Part shown: one piece after another, positions 35,091-43,675 of the stretch
How the letters are laid out: each line of letters opens with the position of its first letter
Numbering within the stretch: the stretch's first letter is position 1
From: CAYTLQ01 sp964438715
GTDB taxonomy: Bacteria; Bacteroidota; Ignavibacteria; Ignavibacteriales; Ignavibacteriaceae
Direction of reading: 5' to 3'
DNA: 46,523 nucleotides
Assembly: GCA_964438715.1 (NCBI GenBank)
Contig: CAYTLQ010000111.1
Span: forward strand, 1-46,523
Notes under the pieces: generated by a model
What the model saw: only the letters and a program-made list of their open reading frames with translations
What the model was told of the DNA's origin: nothing
The model's database searches: none
Program-made: the position numbers and the translations under genes

Positions 35091-36133
35091 GGTGTATGAC
35101 AAAATGGTCGAAAATAAACTGATCTAATCACAAATCGAAGATCCTCCGGATCGAAGATCCTCCGGATCGGAGATCCTCTGGATCGAAGATCCGTTCCCTA
35201 ACGGATTGAAAATCCTCCGGATCGAAGATCCGTTAGCTAACTGACTAACGGACGATGCCACTATTATATCACCCTTTCAGGGTTCTATTTTGGTATTTAA
35301 CGAAAATTCTTTAATAATTTCAACCCTTCAGGTTTAATGACACAGAAACATTTGTTCGTTCTAAAAAAATCAATCCTGAGATAAGACAAATTATATAGCA
35401 GGCGTATGCCAGGCATCAAATATCAATCCTGAAGGGATGTAATATTTATAGCGCAGATATACGCAACACCAAATAAAAATCCTGAAGGGATGACATAATT
35501 AAGTAATTGAGTTGTTATCATAGTTCAATTTCGTCAGGGGATCCGTTGGTCCGTTAGCTAACGGACTAACGGTCGATGACAAAATTATATCACCCTTTCA
35601 GGGTTTTATTTGGGTATTTAACGAATATTCTATAATAATTTCAACCCTTCAGGTTTAATGACACAGAAACATTCGTTTGTTCTAAAAAAAATCAATCCTG
35701 CGATAAGACAAATTATATAGCTGGCGTATGCCAAACATCAAATACCAATCCCGAGGGGATGTAATATTTATAGCGCAGATATACGCAACACCAAATAAAA
35801 ATCCTGAAGGGATGACATAATTAAATAATTGAGTTGTTATCATAGTTCAATTTCGTCAGAAGATCCGTTAGCTAACGGACTAACGGACGATGCCACTATT
35901 ATATCACCCTTTCAGGGTTTTGTTTGGGTACTTGACGATTATTCTACAATAATTTCAACCCTTCAGGTTTAATGTCAGAGATACATTTGGATTGAAGATC
36001 CGTTCCCTAACGGATTGCAAATCCTCCGGATTGTTAATCCGTTAGTCCGTTAGCCAACGGATTCCCTAACGGATGGACTTAGCTCTTGTAATCTATCCGG
36101 AGGATTTACAATTCCCGAAATGTTGTAAACCCG
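35091..36133. mobile_element. 1.04-kb non-coding repeat element with 8-bp flanking duplication
   Basis: The left end GGTGTATGACA (35091-35101) pairs with a degenerate right end, TGTTGTAAACC (36121-36131), at 8 of 11 positions in inverted orientation. The flanks carry an exact 8-bp direct repeat, GAGTGCAG, at 35083-35090 and 36134-36141. The first ~80 bases match the start of the element at 5465. The interior combines ATCCTCCGGAT/ATCCGTTAGCTAACGGAT-type palindromes with a tandem repeat of ~320 bp. There is no coding sequence. It looks like an expanded, transposase-less relative of the 5465 element. Confidence 0.65.
35243..35985. repeat. Tandem ~320-bp repeat, two full copies and one partial
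   Basis: Copies begin at 35243, 35564 and 35878 (periods 321 and 314 bp); the third breaks off after about 108 bases. Each starts GACTAACGG(A/T)CGATG and contains ACCCTTTCAGGGTT, CAACCCTTCAGGTTTAATG, ATCCTGAAGGGATGTAAT (CGAGGGGATG in the second copy) and ATCCTGAAGGGATGACAT, all built from the core CCTGAAGG or its complement. This is the look of REP-like intergenic palindromes. An 18-bp perfect palindrome, GTCCGTTAGCTAACGGAC, sits at the copy 1/2 junction (35549-35566). Confidence 0.88.
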
Positions 36134-36185
36134 GAGTGCAGGATAATCAGGTAACGGCTGATATTTTAGTATATTTCCGAATTAA

Positions 36186-37214
36186 TTGTTAAGGATTGTG
36201 GACTCATTTCATAAAATTTTCAGACCGTTATATCCGGCAGTAGTAGTTCTTTTGGTTGTGATGATTGCCGGTACGGCCGGATTTCATGCATTAAGTCGTG
36301 GTTCCGCCTCATGGGTGGATTCACTGTACATGACATTCATAACAGTAACAACAATAGGCTATGGGGAGATTGTAGAGGTAGGCAAAATGCCACATGGAAG
36401 ACTTTACACAATGTTGATAGCCCTTGCCGGCATTGGCGCTTTTACCTTCCTGCTCACAAATTTTACGGCTATCATTGTAAGCGGAGACCTCAAAAGACTG
36501 TTCTACATAAAAAAATCAGAGAGAGTTTTACGGAATATGAAAGGACATTACATTATTTGTGGAAGCGGCGATATTGGATATCAGATCGCAAATGAACTGA
36601 GTTCAACGAAGCGGATATTCTGTATAATAGATAAATCGGAACCAACAACACTCAAGGAAAGTGTACTTTTTATAAAAGGGGATGCTACTGACGCTCCGGT
36701 TCTAGAAAAAGCCGGAATAATGAAAGCAAAGGGTGTTTTCGCTGTGACGGGCGATGATAATTATAATCTTGTTATAACTCTGACCGCGAAGCAATTGAAT
36801 CCAAATGTACGGGTAGTTGCCAAATGCCGCGACCAACAGCACTACGATAAAATGCGAAAGGTTGGCGCTGATTCGGTAGTTATGCCTATACAAATCGGAA
36901 GCCTGAGAATTGTCTCGGAGATGATTCGGCCAACGGTAGTATCGTTCCTTGACACAATGCTGAGAGACCGTGAAACAAACCTTCGTGTAGAAGAAGTAAA
37001 AATACATCCGCGTTATATTGGCAAAACCGTCGAAGATACCGGAATCAGAAATTTTCGAAAGGCTCTTTTGCTTGCTATCCGCACGGATGGCGAGTGGGCG
37101 TTTAATCCGGAACCTGAGCGCGTTATAGCAGAGGATGATATATTTGTTGTTATGGTTGAACCTGATTTGCGTTTGCAGTTGAGAAAAATGTTAGGAGTAG
37201 AGGAGCAAATGTAA
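36186..37214 (+). CDS. Potassium channel protein with RCK (TrkA-N/TrkA-C) domain
   Basis: This is a two-TM ion channel subunit of 342 residues. TM1 (about 17-33), the pore with selectivity filter TVTTIGYGE (53-61) and TM2 (about 76-98) resemble MthK/Kch-type K+ channels. The cytoplasmic RCK_N domain starts HYIICGSGDIG (121-131), the nucleotide-binding glycine motif, and an RCK_C domain occupies about 255-340. It should form tetramers gated by ligand binding to the RCK ring. The start is uncertain: TTG at 36186, or GTG at 36198 (338 residues), which has AAGGA too close upstream to act as a normal ribosome site. Confidence 0.9.
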   Translation: MLRIVDSFHKIFRPLYPAVVVLLVVMIAGTAGFHALSRGSASWVDSLYMTFITVTTIGYGEIVEVGKMPHGRLYTMLIALAGIGAFTFLLTNFTAIIVSGDLKRLFYIKKSERVLRNMKGHYIICGSGDIGYQIANELSSTKRIFCIIDKSEPTTLKESVLFIKGDATDAPVLEKAGIMKAKGVFAVTGDDNYNLVITLTAKQLNPNVRVVAKCRDQQHYDKMRKVGADSVVMPIQIGSLRIVSEMIRPTVVSFLDTMLRDRETNLRVEEVKIHPRYIGKTVEDTGIRNFRKALLLAIRTDGEWAFNPEPERVIAEDDIFVVMVEPDLRLQLRKMLGVEEQM

Positions 37215-37822
37215 ACTTTGTATTCAAGTAAAATTATTTGTGATGTACAATAACAAAAGAGTCACACTTTAAACAGCAAAATATCTTAACAAAAAAAATC
37301 CGGCAAAGTTAAAATTATTGTTCTGATGAAATTATTGTAAAAAAGTTCGCCGGATAATTTAGAGTTGTTAAAAAATTTAGCACAAAAAACAAGAATTAAA
37401 ACTAAATCCGAAGAGGGGAAACAAGACATACCATTCACAGGAGTATTTAGAAAAATCAAAAAACCAAACTTACTCAGATATCGCCTCTTTCTATCTACGG
37501 ATTTATTCCACCAAAGCTTTTATCGGGAATTTATGATTTATTTCAATGCCCAATAAAGAGCTTGCATCATTAAAATAAATTAATTACATCTTAGTATTAA
37601 AAGCTGTAATGTGAAAATCTCTTTAAGGAATGTTTTTTTGAAACCAATAATGAGCGATGAAAGAAATCGAGGAGCCGAAAAATTTTACAGCAGAAACTCT
37701 ACATTGTAACATTTGCCTCCAAAATTTCATGTTAATCGCATTGAATTTTTGTCAATCATGTTTTGCTAAGTTCAATCTTCTCAAAAAAAATTATTATATT
37801 GCTTTTGTAACTCAAAAATTTA
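37215..37822. other. Intergenic region before the cobalamin riboswitch
   Basis: I see no credible gene. A long-range inverted repeat, ATCCGGC (37298-37304) and GCCGGAT (37349-37355), encloses two copies of AAATTATTG. A 63-codon open frame at 37365-37556 has no family resemblance or ribosome site. A candidate promoter for the riboswitch transcript is TTCAAT (37771-37776), 18 bp, TATATT (37795-37800). Confidence 0.45.
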
Positions 37823-37970
37823 CGGTGTTTCCTTAAAAGGAAAATAATAGGGAATCCGGTGAAAATCCGGAGCTGTCGCGCAACTGTAAGAGTGTAGAAA
37901 GCAGGCAATTGCCACTGCCCGAAAGGGTGGGAAGGCGCCCGCTGTTGCTCAAGCCAGGAGACCTGCCGTG
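37823..37970 (+). ncRNA. Cobalamin (B12) riboswitch
   Basis: The class I cobalamin riboswitch core is plain. An initial CGGTGTTTCC is followed by GGGAATCCGGTG and AAAATCCGGAGCTGTCGCGC (37850-37880), CAACTGTAAGAGTG, a GC-rich P-stem (CTGCCCGAAAGGGTGGG) and the B12 box AGCCAGGAGACCTGCC (37952-37967). It lies 107 bases upstream of a TonB-dependent receptor with BtuB features. Binding of adenosylcobalamin should lower expression of that receptor. Confidence 0.95.
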
Positions 37971-38039
37971 AATAAACAAACAAACCTTCGCGGAAAAGGT
38001 TGAGTTTATGCACTTCATTTTGCACGCTCATCCATCCCC

Positions 38040-38074
38040 GAAGTTACTTATTCACTTTTTAAAGGAGTAACTTC
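38040..38074 (+). promoter_or_regulatory. Shine-Dalgarno-sequestering hairpin (riboswitch expression platform)
   Basis: GAAGTTACT (38040-38048) is perfectly complementary to AGTAACTTC (38066-38074). The ribosome-binding sequence AAAGGAG (38061-38067) lies at the 3' edge of the loop and enters the stem, two to three bases before the ATG at 38077 is reached by the stem end. There is no T-run, so control is most likely at translation initiation. Confidence 0.72.
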
Positions 38075-38076
38075 TT

Positions 38077-40014
38077 ATGTATTCTTTTTCATTTTGGCGC
38101 GTTTGCGCATTGCTTTGTATTTCGGTAATTGTAACTGCACAGAACAGGGATAGCTTACCGACTTATCAGTACTTCGATGAGATTATTATCTCGGCAAATA
38201 AACTACCCGCTCCTATGCATGAGGTTGCCGGATCGGTAACGGTTATTGATGGTGATGAAATCCGGGAAAAAGGTATCAGCCTTCTTGCAGATGCGTTTAA
38301 GTCAGAAATCGGCGTTGAGGTAATTAATCAGGGGGGATATGGTAAACTTACAAATATGATTATACGCGGCTCAAATACCGGACATGTTCTTGTGCTGATT
38401 GACGGCGTTGAGATGAACATGCCCAACGATGTTACAGGGGTTTATGATTTTGCCAATCTTCCGGTAAACTTTATTGAGAGAGTAGAAATTCTGCGTGGCC
38501 CGCAAAGCGCCCTGTACGGTTCTGATGCTGTTGCGGGAGTTGTGAACATAATAACAAAAAAACCCGATGCCTCGTCTCAACTTTTCCTTTCTGCCGAAGC
38601 GGGAAAATATAAAACTTACAAAAACCATATTGGCTATAAGGGGAGTGCGGGAAAATTAGCCTATGTACTTTCTGTTCAGAGAAGCGAAACAGAAGGCTTC
38701 TCCTCTGCCTCGGAAGATTATGGTAATTTTGAAAAAGACGGAAATAAAAACTGGAACTCATTTATTAATCTTCAATATCCAATAAATAATGAATTCTCCG
38801 CAGGAGCTTCCGTCCGATATTCAAAAGCACGCTCTGAATTTGACCAGTTTGGAGGTAAATTTGGTGATGATTCGACATATATCTACGGCACAGAGGAATT
38901 TGTTTATAAGTTACAGACAGACTGGAAAACGAAAAAGGTTGAAGTTGGTTTCCTTGCTTCGTATCTGAGAAATGTAAGAAAGTATTCTTTTGATGAAACA
39001 GTGAACAATTCAGCATCTTCCAGCAGTATTTACGATGGCAACAGAATGAAGCTTGAGTTACTCGGGCATTATCATTTTAATCAGCAGAATTCTCTCAGTG
39101 CAGGTGTTGAAACAGAAACAGATCGGGCAGTTTCTGAATATATTTACACTTCTCCGTTCTGGAACAGTGTTTCAAGTTTTCCAAATAAAAAAGCAACAAC
39201 AACCGGACTGTTTTTACAGTACAGAGGAAATCCACATAATAATTTTTTTGTTACAACAGGGGTACGCTACGATAACCATGACAGATTCGGAGGTAAGTTT
39301 ACCTATCGAATTGCGCCTGCCTATTACTATGAACAGTCCAAAACAAAAATCCGATTCACTTACGGAACAGGATTTAAAACTCCGTCACTTTTTAATTTAT
39401 TCGATCCTGCGTATGGTAATCAGGACTTAAAGCCGGAGCGATCGGTTTCCTGGGATGCAGGGTTTGATCAGGGAATTATTGGCGATTTATTAATTGCAGG
39501 GGTAACATATTTTTCGGCAGATTACAAGGACTTATTCGGATTTGATCCAGTAACCTTTAAAACGATAAATATTAATTCAGCTGAATCAAAGGGTTGGGAG
39601 TTGTACACAAACATTAAACTCTTGCAGAATGCGGTCTTTAAATTACATTATACCATTACCTATTCAAAAGATAAAAGTACCGGTTCGGCCGATTATGATA
39701 AACCATTGATACGGCGCCCGCGCGATAAGGCAGTTCTTTCAATTTCGTATAACATCATCACCGGTCTTTCTCTTGGTATAGACTTAATTTATACCGGAAC
39801 AAAAGAGGATAAAGATTTTTCTTCATTCCCTGTTAAAAGGGTTACCCTGCGGGATGATCTTCAATGGAATTTTTCTACGGTTTATGATTATAAGGATTTT
39901 GCAAGAGCATATTTGCGCATTGAAAATATTTTAGACAGAAAACGGGAAGATATTCTGGGCTATGCTTCTCCCCGATTTGGAATGTATTTCGGCGTTCAGC
40001 TTGGTCTTGAGTAA
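38077..40014 (+). CDS. btuB: TonB-dependent vitamin B12 receptor, BtuB-like
   Basis: This outer-membrane active transporter of 645 residues has a signal peptide (about 1-21, ending VTAQ) and a TonB-box-like YFDEIIISA (32-40). A plug domain of about 45-165 contains GSVTVIDGDEIREKG, NMIIRGSNTGHVLVLIDGVE, IERVEILRGPQSALYGSDA and GVVNIITKK. A 22-strand-type barrel ends at RFGMYFGVQLGLE. The plug and barrel are typical of BtuB/vitamin or siderophore receptors. The substrate assignment to cobalamin rests on the riboswitch directly upstream. A strong ribosome site (AAAGGAG) lies inside a sequestering hairpin. Confidence 0.88.
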   Translation: MYSFSFWRVCALLCISVIVTAQNRDSLPTYQYFDEIIISANKLPAPMHEVAGSVTVIDGDEIREKGISLLADAFKSEIGVEVINQGGYGKLTNMIIRGSNTGHVLVLIDGVEMNMPNDVTGVYDFANLPVNFIERVEILRGPQSALYGSDAVAGVVNIITKKPDASSQLFLSAEAGKYKTYKNHIGYKGSAGKLAYVLSVQRSETEGFSSASEDYGNFEKDGNKNWNSFINLQYPINNEFSAGASVRYSKARSEFDQFGGKFGDDSTYIYGTEEFVYKLQTDWKTKKVEVGFLASYLRNVRKYSFDETVNNSASSSSIYDGNRMKLELLGHYHFNQQNSLSAGVETETDRAVSEYIYTSPFWNSVSSFPNKKATTTGLFLQYRGNPHNNFFVTTGVRYDNHDRFGGKFTYRIAPAYYYEQSKTKIRFTYGTGFKTPSLFNLFDPAYGNQDLKPERSVSWDAGFDQGIIGDLLIAGVTYFSADYKDLFGFDPVTFKTININSAESKGWELYTNIKLLQNAVFKLHYTITYSKDKSTGSADYDKPLIRRPRDKAVLSISYNIITGLSLGIDLIYTGTKEDKDFSSFPVKRVTLRDDLQWNFSTVYDYKDFARAYLRIENILDRKREDILGYASPRFGMYFGVQLGLE

Positions 40015-40129
40015 CTTCATACCGTTTGTAAAAACTGATATGAATTTTATATGTTTTTCTAAAGTCAAATTTTTGTAAATTTATTAATTAATTGAGTAAC
40101 AATTCGATTGCTACATTGAGGAGAAAGAG

Positions 40130-40654
40130 ATGAAGGAAATGATTCGCAGTAACCGTTTTTTATTTTTATCGTTATTAATACTTGGCGCCGCATTTACCAG
40201 ATTGGTTCCCCACTATCCAAATTTTACGGCAATTGGGGCAATGGCGCTTTTTGGAGGAGCACGATTTGAAAGGAAAGAGTGGGCATTTATTGTAACATTT
40301 GCGGCAATGCTGATTTCCGATGCTGTTATTGGATTTCACGCCGGTATGTTATCGGTATATGTGAGTTTCGGATTAATTGTCGGTATTGGTATAATGATGA
40401 GTCGCCAGAAGACGCTAAGTACCATTGTTCTCGGCTCGGTAATGTCATCTGTACTTTTCTTTGTTCTCACTAACTTCCATGTGTGGTTGGCAGGGCAGAT
40501 GTATCCAAAGACATTTGAAGGACTCATTGCATGTTATGTTGCCGCTGTGCCTTTTTTTCATTATAATCTCCTTGGTGATCTTTTCTATGCAGGCACTCTT
40601 TTTGGGATTTATGAACTTGTAAAAATAAAAGTACCTGTTCTTGTAAGAGCTTAA
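40130..40654 (+). CDS. DUF6580 membrane protein, candidate transport S-component
   Basis: This integral membrane protein of 174 residues has five to six predicted helices. Conserved blocks are AAFTRLVPHYPNFTAIGAMALFGGA, LISDAVIGFHAGMLSVYVSF and FHYNLLGDLFYAGTLFGIYEL. The pattern and size are reminiscent of ECF-transporter substrate-binding (S) subunits. The ribosome site GAGGAG is good. It follows the riboswitch-controlled receptor by 115 bp on the same strand, so it may share B12 control and move cobalamin or a precursor across the inner membrane; this is inference from position. It ends at a terminator. Confidence 0.72.
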   Translation: MKEMIRSNRFLFLSLLILGAAFTRLVPHYPNFTAIGAMALFGGARFERKEWAFIVTFAAMLISDAVIGFHAGMLSVYVSFGLIVGIGIMMSRQKTLSTIVLGSVMSSVLFFVLTNFHVWLAGQMYPKTFEGLIACYVAAVPFFHYNLLGDLFYAGTLFGIYELVKIKVPVLVRA

Positions 40655-40676
40655 AATATTTACAAATTCTCTTACA

Positions 40677-40706
40677 GCCCTCCCGTTATAACCGGAGGGC
40701 TTTTTT
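40677..40706 (+). terminator. Rho-independent terminator after the DUF6580 gene
   Basis: The stem GCCCTCC/GGAGGGC with a 10-base loop runs into six T residues. It closes the riboswitch-receptor-DUF6580 unit. Confidence 0.9.
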
Positions 40707-40729
40707 ATTATATTTCACTATACTATGAG

Positions 40730-41506
40730 ATGTACATGAATCCTCTGTTAATTGATTTTGATGGCGTAGTAAGAATAGGTAACCTACCTGCCCCAGGTGC
40801 AGATACATTTCTCAATTTCCTGTTAGAGAGAAAAGTGCCTGCAATGATACTCAGTAATTCAACATTACGGCGGGGAGAGGATATCATTTCATTTTTACGG
40901 GAAAATGGGTTACCTGCTGATATTCCTGCAATGACAACCATTGATTCGGCTTTGCAGTTTCTTCATTATCATCGTTATACCGCACAGGTTTATTGTAATG
41001 AAGAAATGCAGAAGTACTTTTCAGAATTTTATTCAGATACTCCCGATGTGGTTATTGTAGGTGATATAGGCAGTAGATGGAATGCTGAAATAATGAACCA
41101 TATTTTTACCTTAGTACTTAATGGCGCCCGTCTGGTTGCACTACATAAGAATAAATACTGGATGCCGGATGGAAAGACCCCTGTTCTTGATGCAGGAGCC
41201 TATATTGCAGGAATTGAATATGCATCAGGGAAAGAAGCGGAACTGATAGGTAAGCCGGGAAAAGCATATTTTCAGGAAGCATTGATGAGATTAGGTCTTG
41301 CCCGTACCACTCCGTTTATAATGTTAGGTGATGATATTGCAACCGATATTATCCCTGCAAAAAAAATTCAGGGAACAGGTATTCTCATACTTACAGGGAA
41401 AACCGGTAAAAGTGATCTGGAAACATCGGTACAGAAACCCGATTATGTTGCACTAAATCTTAACGAAGTGTGCGACATACTTCAGTTAATTATTGGGAGA
41501 AGTTAG
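40730..41506 (+). CDS. HAD-superfamily phosphatase, class IIA (NagD-like)
   Basis: This 258-residue hydrolase has the HAD motifs: DFDG with nucleophile D9 and D11 (LIDFDGVVRIG), motif II LSNST (41-45) and motif IV LGDDIATDI near 204-212. The cap insertion between motifs II and III is of the C2/NagD type. Family members dephosphorylate small sugar or nucleotide phosphates; the substrate here is unknown. Start at 40730 or at the ATG two codons later. Its 3' end overlaps the convergent DUF423 gene by 21 bp. Confidence 0.82.
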   Translation: MYMNPLLIDFDGVVRIGNLPAPGADTFLNFLLERKVPAMILSNSTLRRGEDIISFLRENGLPADIPAMTTIDSALQFLHYHRYTAQVYCNEEMQKYFSEFYSDTPDVVIVGDIGSRWNAEIMNHIFTLVLNGARLVALHKNKYWMPDGKTPVLDAGAYIAGIEYASGKEAELIGKPGKAYFQEALMRLGLARTTPFIMLGDDIATDIIPAKKIQGTGILILTGKTGKSDLETSVQKPDYVALNLNEVCDILQLIIGRS

Positions 41507-41872
41507 ATTTTTGTTTTTTATTACTGTAATAATTACCGATAACCATCCGGCAATTAGTGCAATGCCACCCACAGGAGTAAAGTAAACCAAAAACCGAAGT
41601 CCCGTTACTACATAGAGATAAAGAGAAAAAGAAAAGAGCACAATCCCGAAGCAAAAAAGAGTGAAAATAAAAGAACCAAATTTGTTCGGGGATTGGCTCA
41701 GCATAAAAAGTACAATGGAGTGTGTAAGATGATAAAACACCCCGGTACGATATGTTTCAAGCAAGTCAGGCGTTACAAACGATTTTAATCCGTGAGCGCC
41801 GAAAGCACCAAGAGCAACAGCAAGTGCACCGAATATAGCGGAAACAATTGTCCTCTTATCGGATGATTTCAT
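41486..41872 (-). CDS. DUF423 family membrane protein
   Basis: This small inner-membrane protein of 128 residues has four hydrophobic helices. The DUF423 signature GALAVALGAFGAHGL (15-29) is followed by YRTGVFYHLTHSIVLF. E. coli YgdD belongs to this family; its role is not established. Its ATG overlaps the stop codon of the ROK kinase gene by four bases (ATGA), so the two are translationally coupled. Its 3' end overlaps the convergent HAD gene by 21 bp. Confidence 0.88.
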   Translation of the reverse strand: MKSSDKRTIVSAIFGALAVALGAFGAHGLKSFVTPDLLETYRTGVFYHLTHSIVLFMLSQSPNKFGSFIFTLFCFGIVLFSFSLYLYVVTGLRFLVYFTPVGGIALIAGWLSVIITVIKNKNLTSPNN

Positions 41873-42828
41873 TTTGAATAATGCACCAAAGCAGATGCGC
41901 CAAGGATACCAGCCTCATTTTGCAATGCCGCAGGAATGACGGCAACCTGTTCTTTTAAAGAAACAAGTACGCGACTTTTCATAGCAGTTTCTATATTTTC
42001 AAAAAGAAGTCTGCCAAACCCTGCAACACCGCCGCCAATAATGATAATTCCTATATCCAGCAGATTACATACAGAAGCTAAAGCAAAACCGACTTTTTGG
42101 CCAAGGTCAATAATAATAGAGCGGGCATATTCATCTTCGAGTTCGGCAGCATCACATATAACTTTTGGCGTAAGTCGGGAGAGGTCATAGTCCGTTAGGG
42201 CAAAAATTTTGCTTGAAGAATGTTTGCCAAGTTCAGCAGATACACGCTCAATAAGGTAATGGTTACCTGCGTATGCTTCAATGCATCCATACGAACCGCA
42301 ATTACATCTTGGTCCGTTAAAATCAATAGTGATATGTCCTATTTCACCGGCGGCGCCATGATCGCCCCGATAAATTTTCCTTTTCATTATAATACCACCG
42401 CCAACTCCAGTGCCGAGTGTAATCATAACAAAGGAGTTAAAGTTTTTTCCGGCGCCATAAATCATTTCACCTATTGCGGCGGCATTTGCATCATTTTCCA
42501 CGAACACCGGCATATCAAATTCGCGTTCGAGAATTTTTCCCAGGTGTACTTTACCCCAACCCGGAAGATTCGGCGGATTTTCTACTGTGCCTTTTTTTAC
42601 TGAGACAACACCCGGCGCCCCGATTCCAATACCGCTAATTTTGATTCCGTCTTTACTGAGTTTTTTAATTGCTTTCCCAATTTGTTTAATTACCGCATCG
42701 GGTCCCTCAGCCGCTTTCGACTCTACCGACACTTTCTGAATTATTTTTGCATCTGAGGAAACTAAGCCTGCTTTTATATTCGTACCCCCAAGGTCAATTC
42801 CCAGGGTAACTTTTTCTGCTTTTACCAT
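41869..42828 (-). CDS. ROK-family sugar kinase, probable glucokinase
   Basis: This cytoplasmic kinase of 319 residues is predicted to phosphorylate glucose or a related hexose with ATP (or polyphosphate in some relatives). The phosphate loop is GIDLGGTNIKAGLV (10-23). The catalytic Asp lies in ENDANAA (D113), the zinc site is H165 plus C175, C177 and C182 in CNCGSYGCIE, and a GxGVGGG motif follows TLGT. No DNA-binding N-terminus is present, so it is an enzyme, not a ROK repressor. It is co-transcribed with DUF423 (four-base overlap) and lies 32 bases downstream of the LEA-2 gene. Confidence 0.9.
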   Translation of the reverse strand: MVKAEKVTLGIDLGGTNIKAGLVSSDAKIIQKVSVESKAAEGPDAVIKQIGKAIKKLSKDGIKISGIGIGAPGVVSVKKGTVENPPNLPGWGKVHLGKILEREFDMPVFVENDANAAAIGEMIYGAGKNFNSFVMITLGTGVGGGIIMKRKIYRGDHGAAGEIGHITIDFNGPRCNCGSYGCIEAYAGNHYLIERVSAELGKHSSSKIFALTDYDLSRLTPKVICDAAELEDEYARSIIIDLGQKVGFALASVCNLLDIGIIIIGGGVAGFGRLLFENIETAMKSRVLVSLKEQVAVIPAALQNEAGILGASALVHYSK

Positions 42829-42860
42829 AATTTGTACTTCGACCCTTTATATTAGATTAA

Positions 42861-43469
42861 TTATTTGCTTGTAAAAACCTTATCATCAATTTTAATTTCA
42901 GCAGGGTAGCTGATATCTCCAAGGAATGTACTGACAACCGGTTTGGCGAATAAATTTATCTCTGATGTACCGGAGCCGATTCCGGCAAAACGAAGAGCAA
43001 GATTTATAAGACTCTCGTACCCCTGATTCTTAAAGTTTTGTACCAGATCAAATTGAATCATGAGCGGAATTGTAACAGACTCACCGGTACCCGGTACATC
43101 AACCGGCGATCCGATATCACCGCTGAAAAGTTCTTTATTGTCTATAACAAATCTATATGGAAATGCTTTCAACTGGGCATCTGTTCTTTGGTATCCGCCT
43201 GTCCCGTCATTAGGATTGAGAGCATCAACATTAAGAGTAAAACTAATTGGCAAACTGCCCTTCAGAACTTTAGAACTGATTGAGGCAATCTCAAGTGGGG
43301 AGAAATCGGATAAACGGGTTTTCCCGCTTAACGAAACACCTGCAAGAGTAATATCAGCAACGCCATTAAGTTTAAATTGTAATCGCGAAAGATTAACATA
43401 GGTTTTATAAATACTGCATTGTGAAAACAGCAAGGTAAATAAAGCAATAATGAAAATATTCTTCCGCAT
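42861..43469 (-). CDS. LEA type-2 domain lipoprotein
   Basis: This 202-residue exported protein begins with a lipoprotein-like signal (IIALFTLLFSQC, cysteine at about 18). The last residue before Cys is Gln, which departs from the strict lipobox. The mature part contains a LEA14/water-stress-type beta-sandwich: LNGVADITLAGVSLSG, ISFTLNVDALNPNDG and later strands PLMIQFDLVQNF. Such domains occur in desiccation-related and envelope proteins. It is upstream of the ROK kinase on the same strand with a 32-base gap, so it probably heads this operon. Confidence 0.75.
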   Translation of the reverse strand: MRKNIFIIALFTLLFSQCSIYKTYVNLSRLQFKLNGVADITLAGVSLSGKTRLSDFSPLEIASISSKVLKGSLPISFTLNVDALNPNDGTGGYQRTDAQLKAFPYRFVIDNKELFSGDIGSPVDVPGTGESVTIPLMIQFDLVQNFKNQGYESLINLALRFAGIGSGTSEINLFAKPVVSTFLGDISYPAEIKIDDKVFTSK

Positions 43470-43602
43470 AGTATTTCTTTTATTAATTCAAATTACTAAA
43501 ATACATTAAACCGTTGAGAAATGTAAGTATTGAAAAATCCCGGGGGTGTGTGACTCATCGCACCGAAATTTCGGGGTAAGAGTAAATTTTTGTATAAACA
43601 GA

Positions 43603-43634
43603 TTGATTAAGACAATAATTTATTTGTATTTTTG
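43603..43634 (+). promoter_or_regulatory. Candidate Bacteroidota-type promoter for the ilvE leader
   Basis: TATTTTTG (43627-43634) fits the -7 consensus TAnnTTTG used in this phylum, with a TTG (43603-43605) upstream at roughly the right distance for the -33 element. Transcription would start near 43641 and run into the terminator-like hairpin at 43676. Confidence 0.35.
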
Positions 43635-43675
43635 AGCGGTTCGTTAAGTTACCCCACTTAGTGAATCATCCCCAC

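Noticed and set aside
35243..35985. CRISPR-like array
   Set aside because: Repeat units are ~320 bp in direct tandem with no short repeat/unique spacer alternation, and no cas genes are near.
37365..37556. 63-codon plus-strand open frame before the B12 riboswitch
   Set aside because: No ribosome site, no family resemblance, Lys/Ile-rich composition expected from AT-rich spacer.
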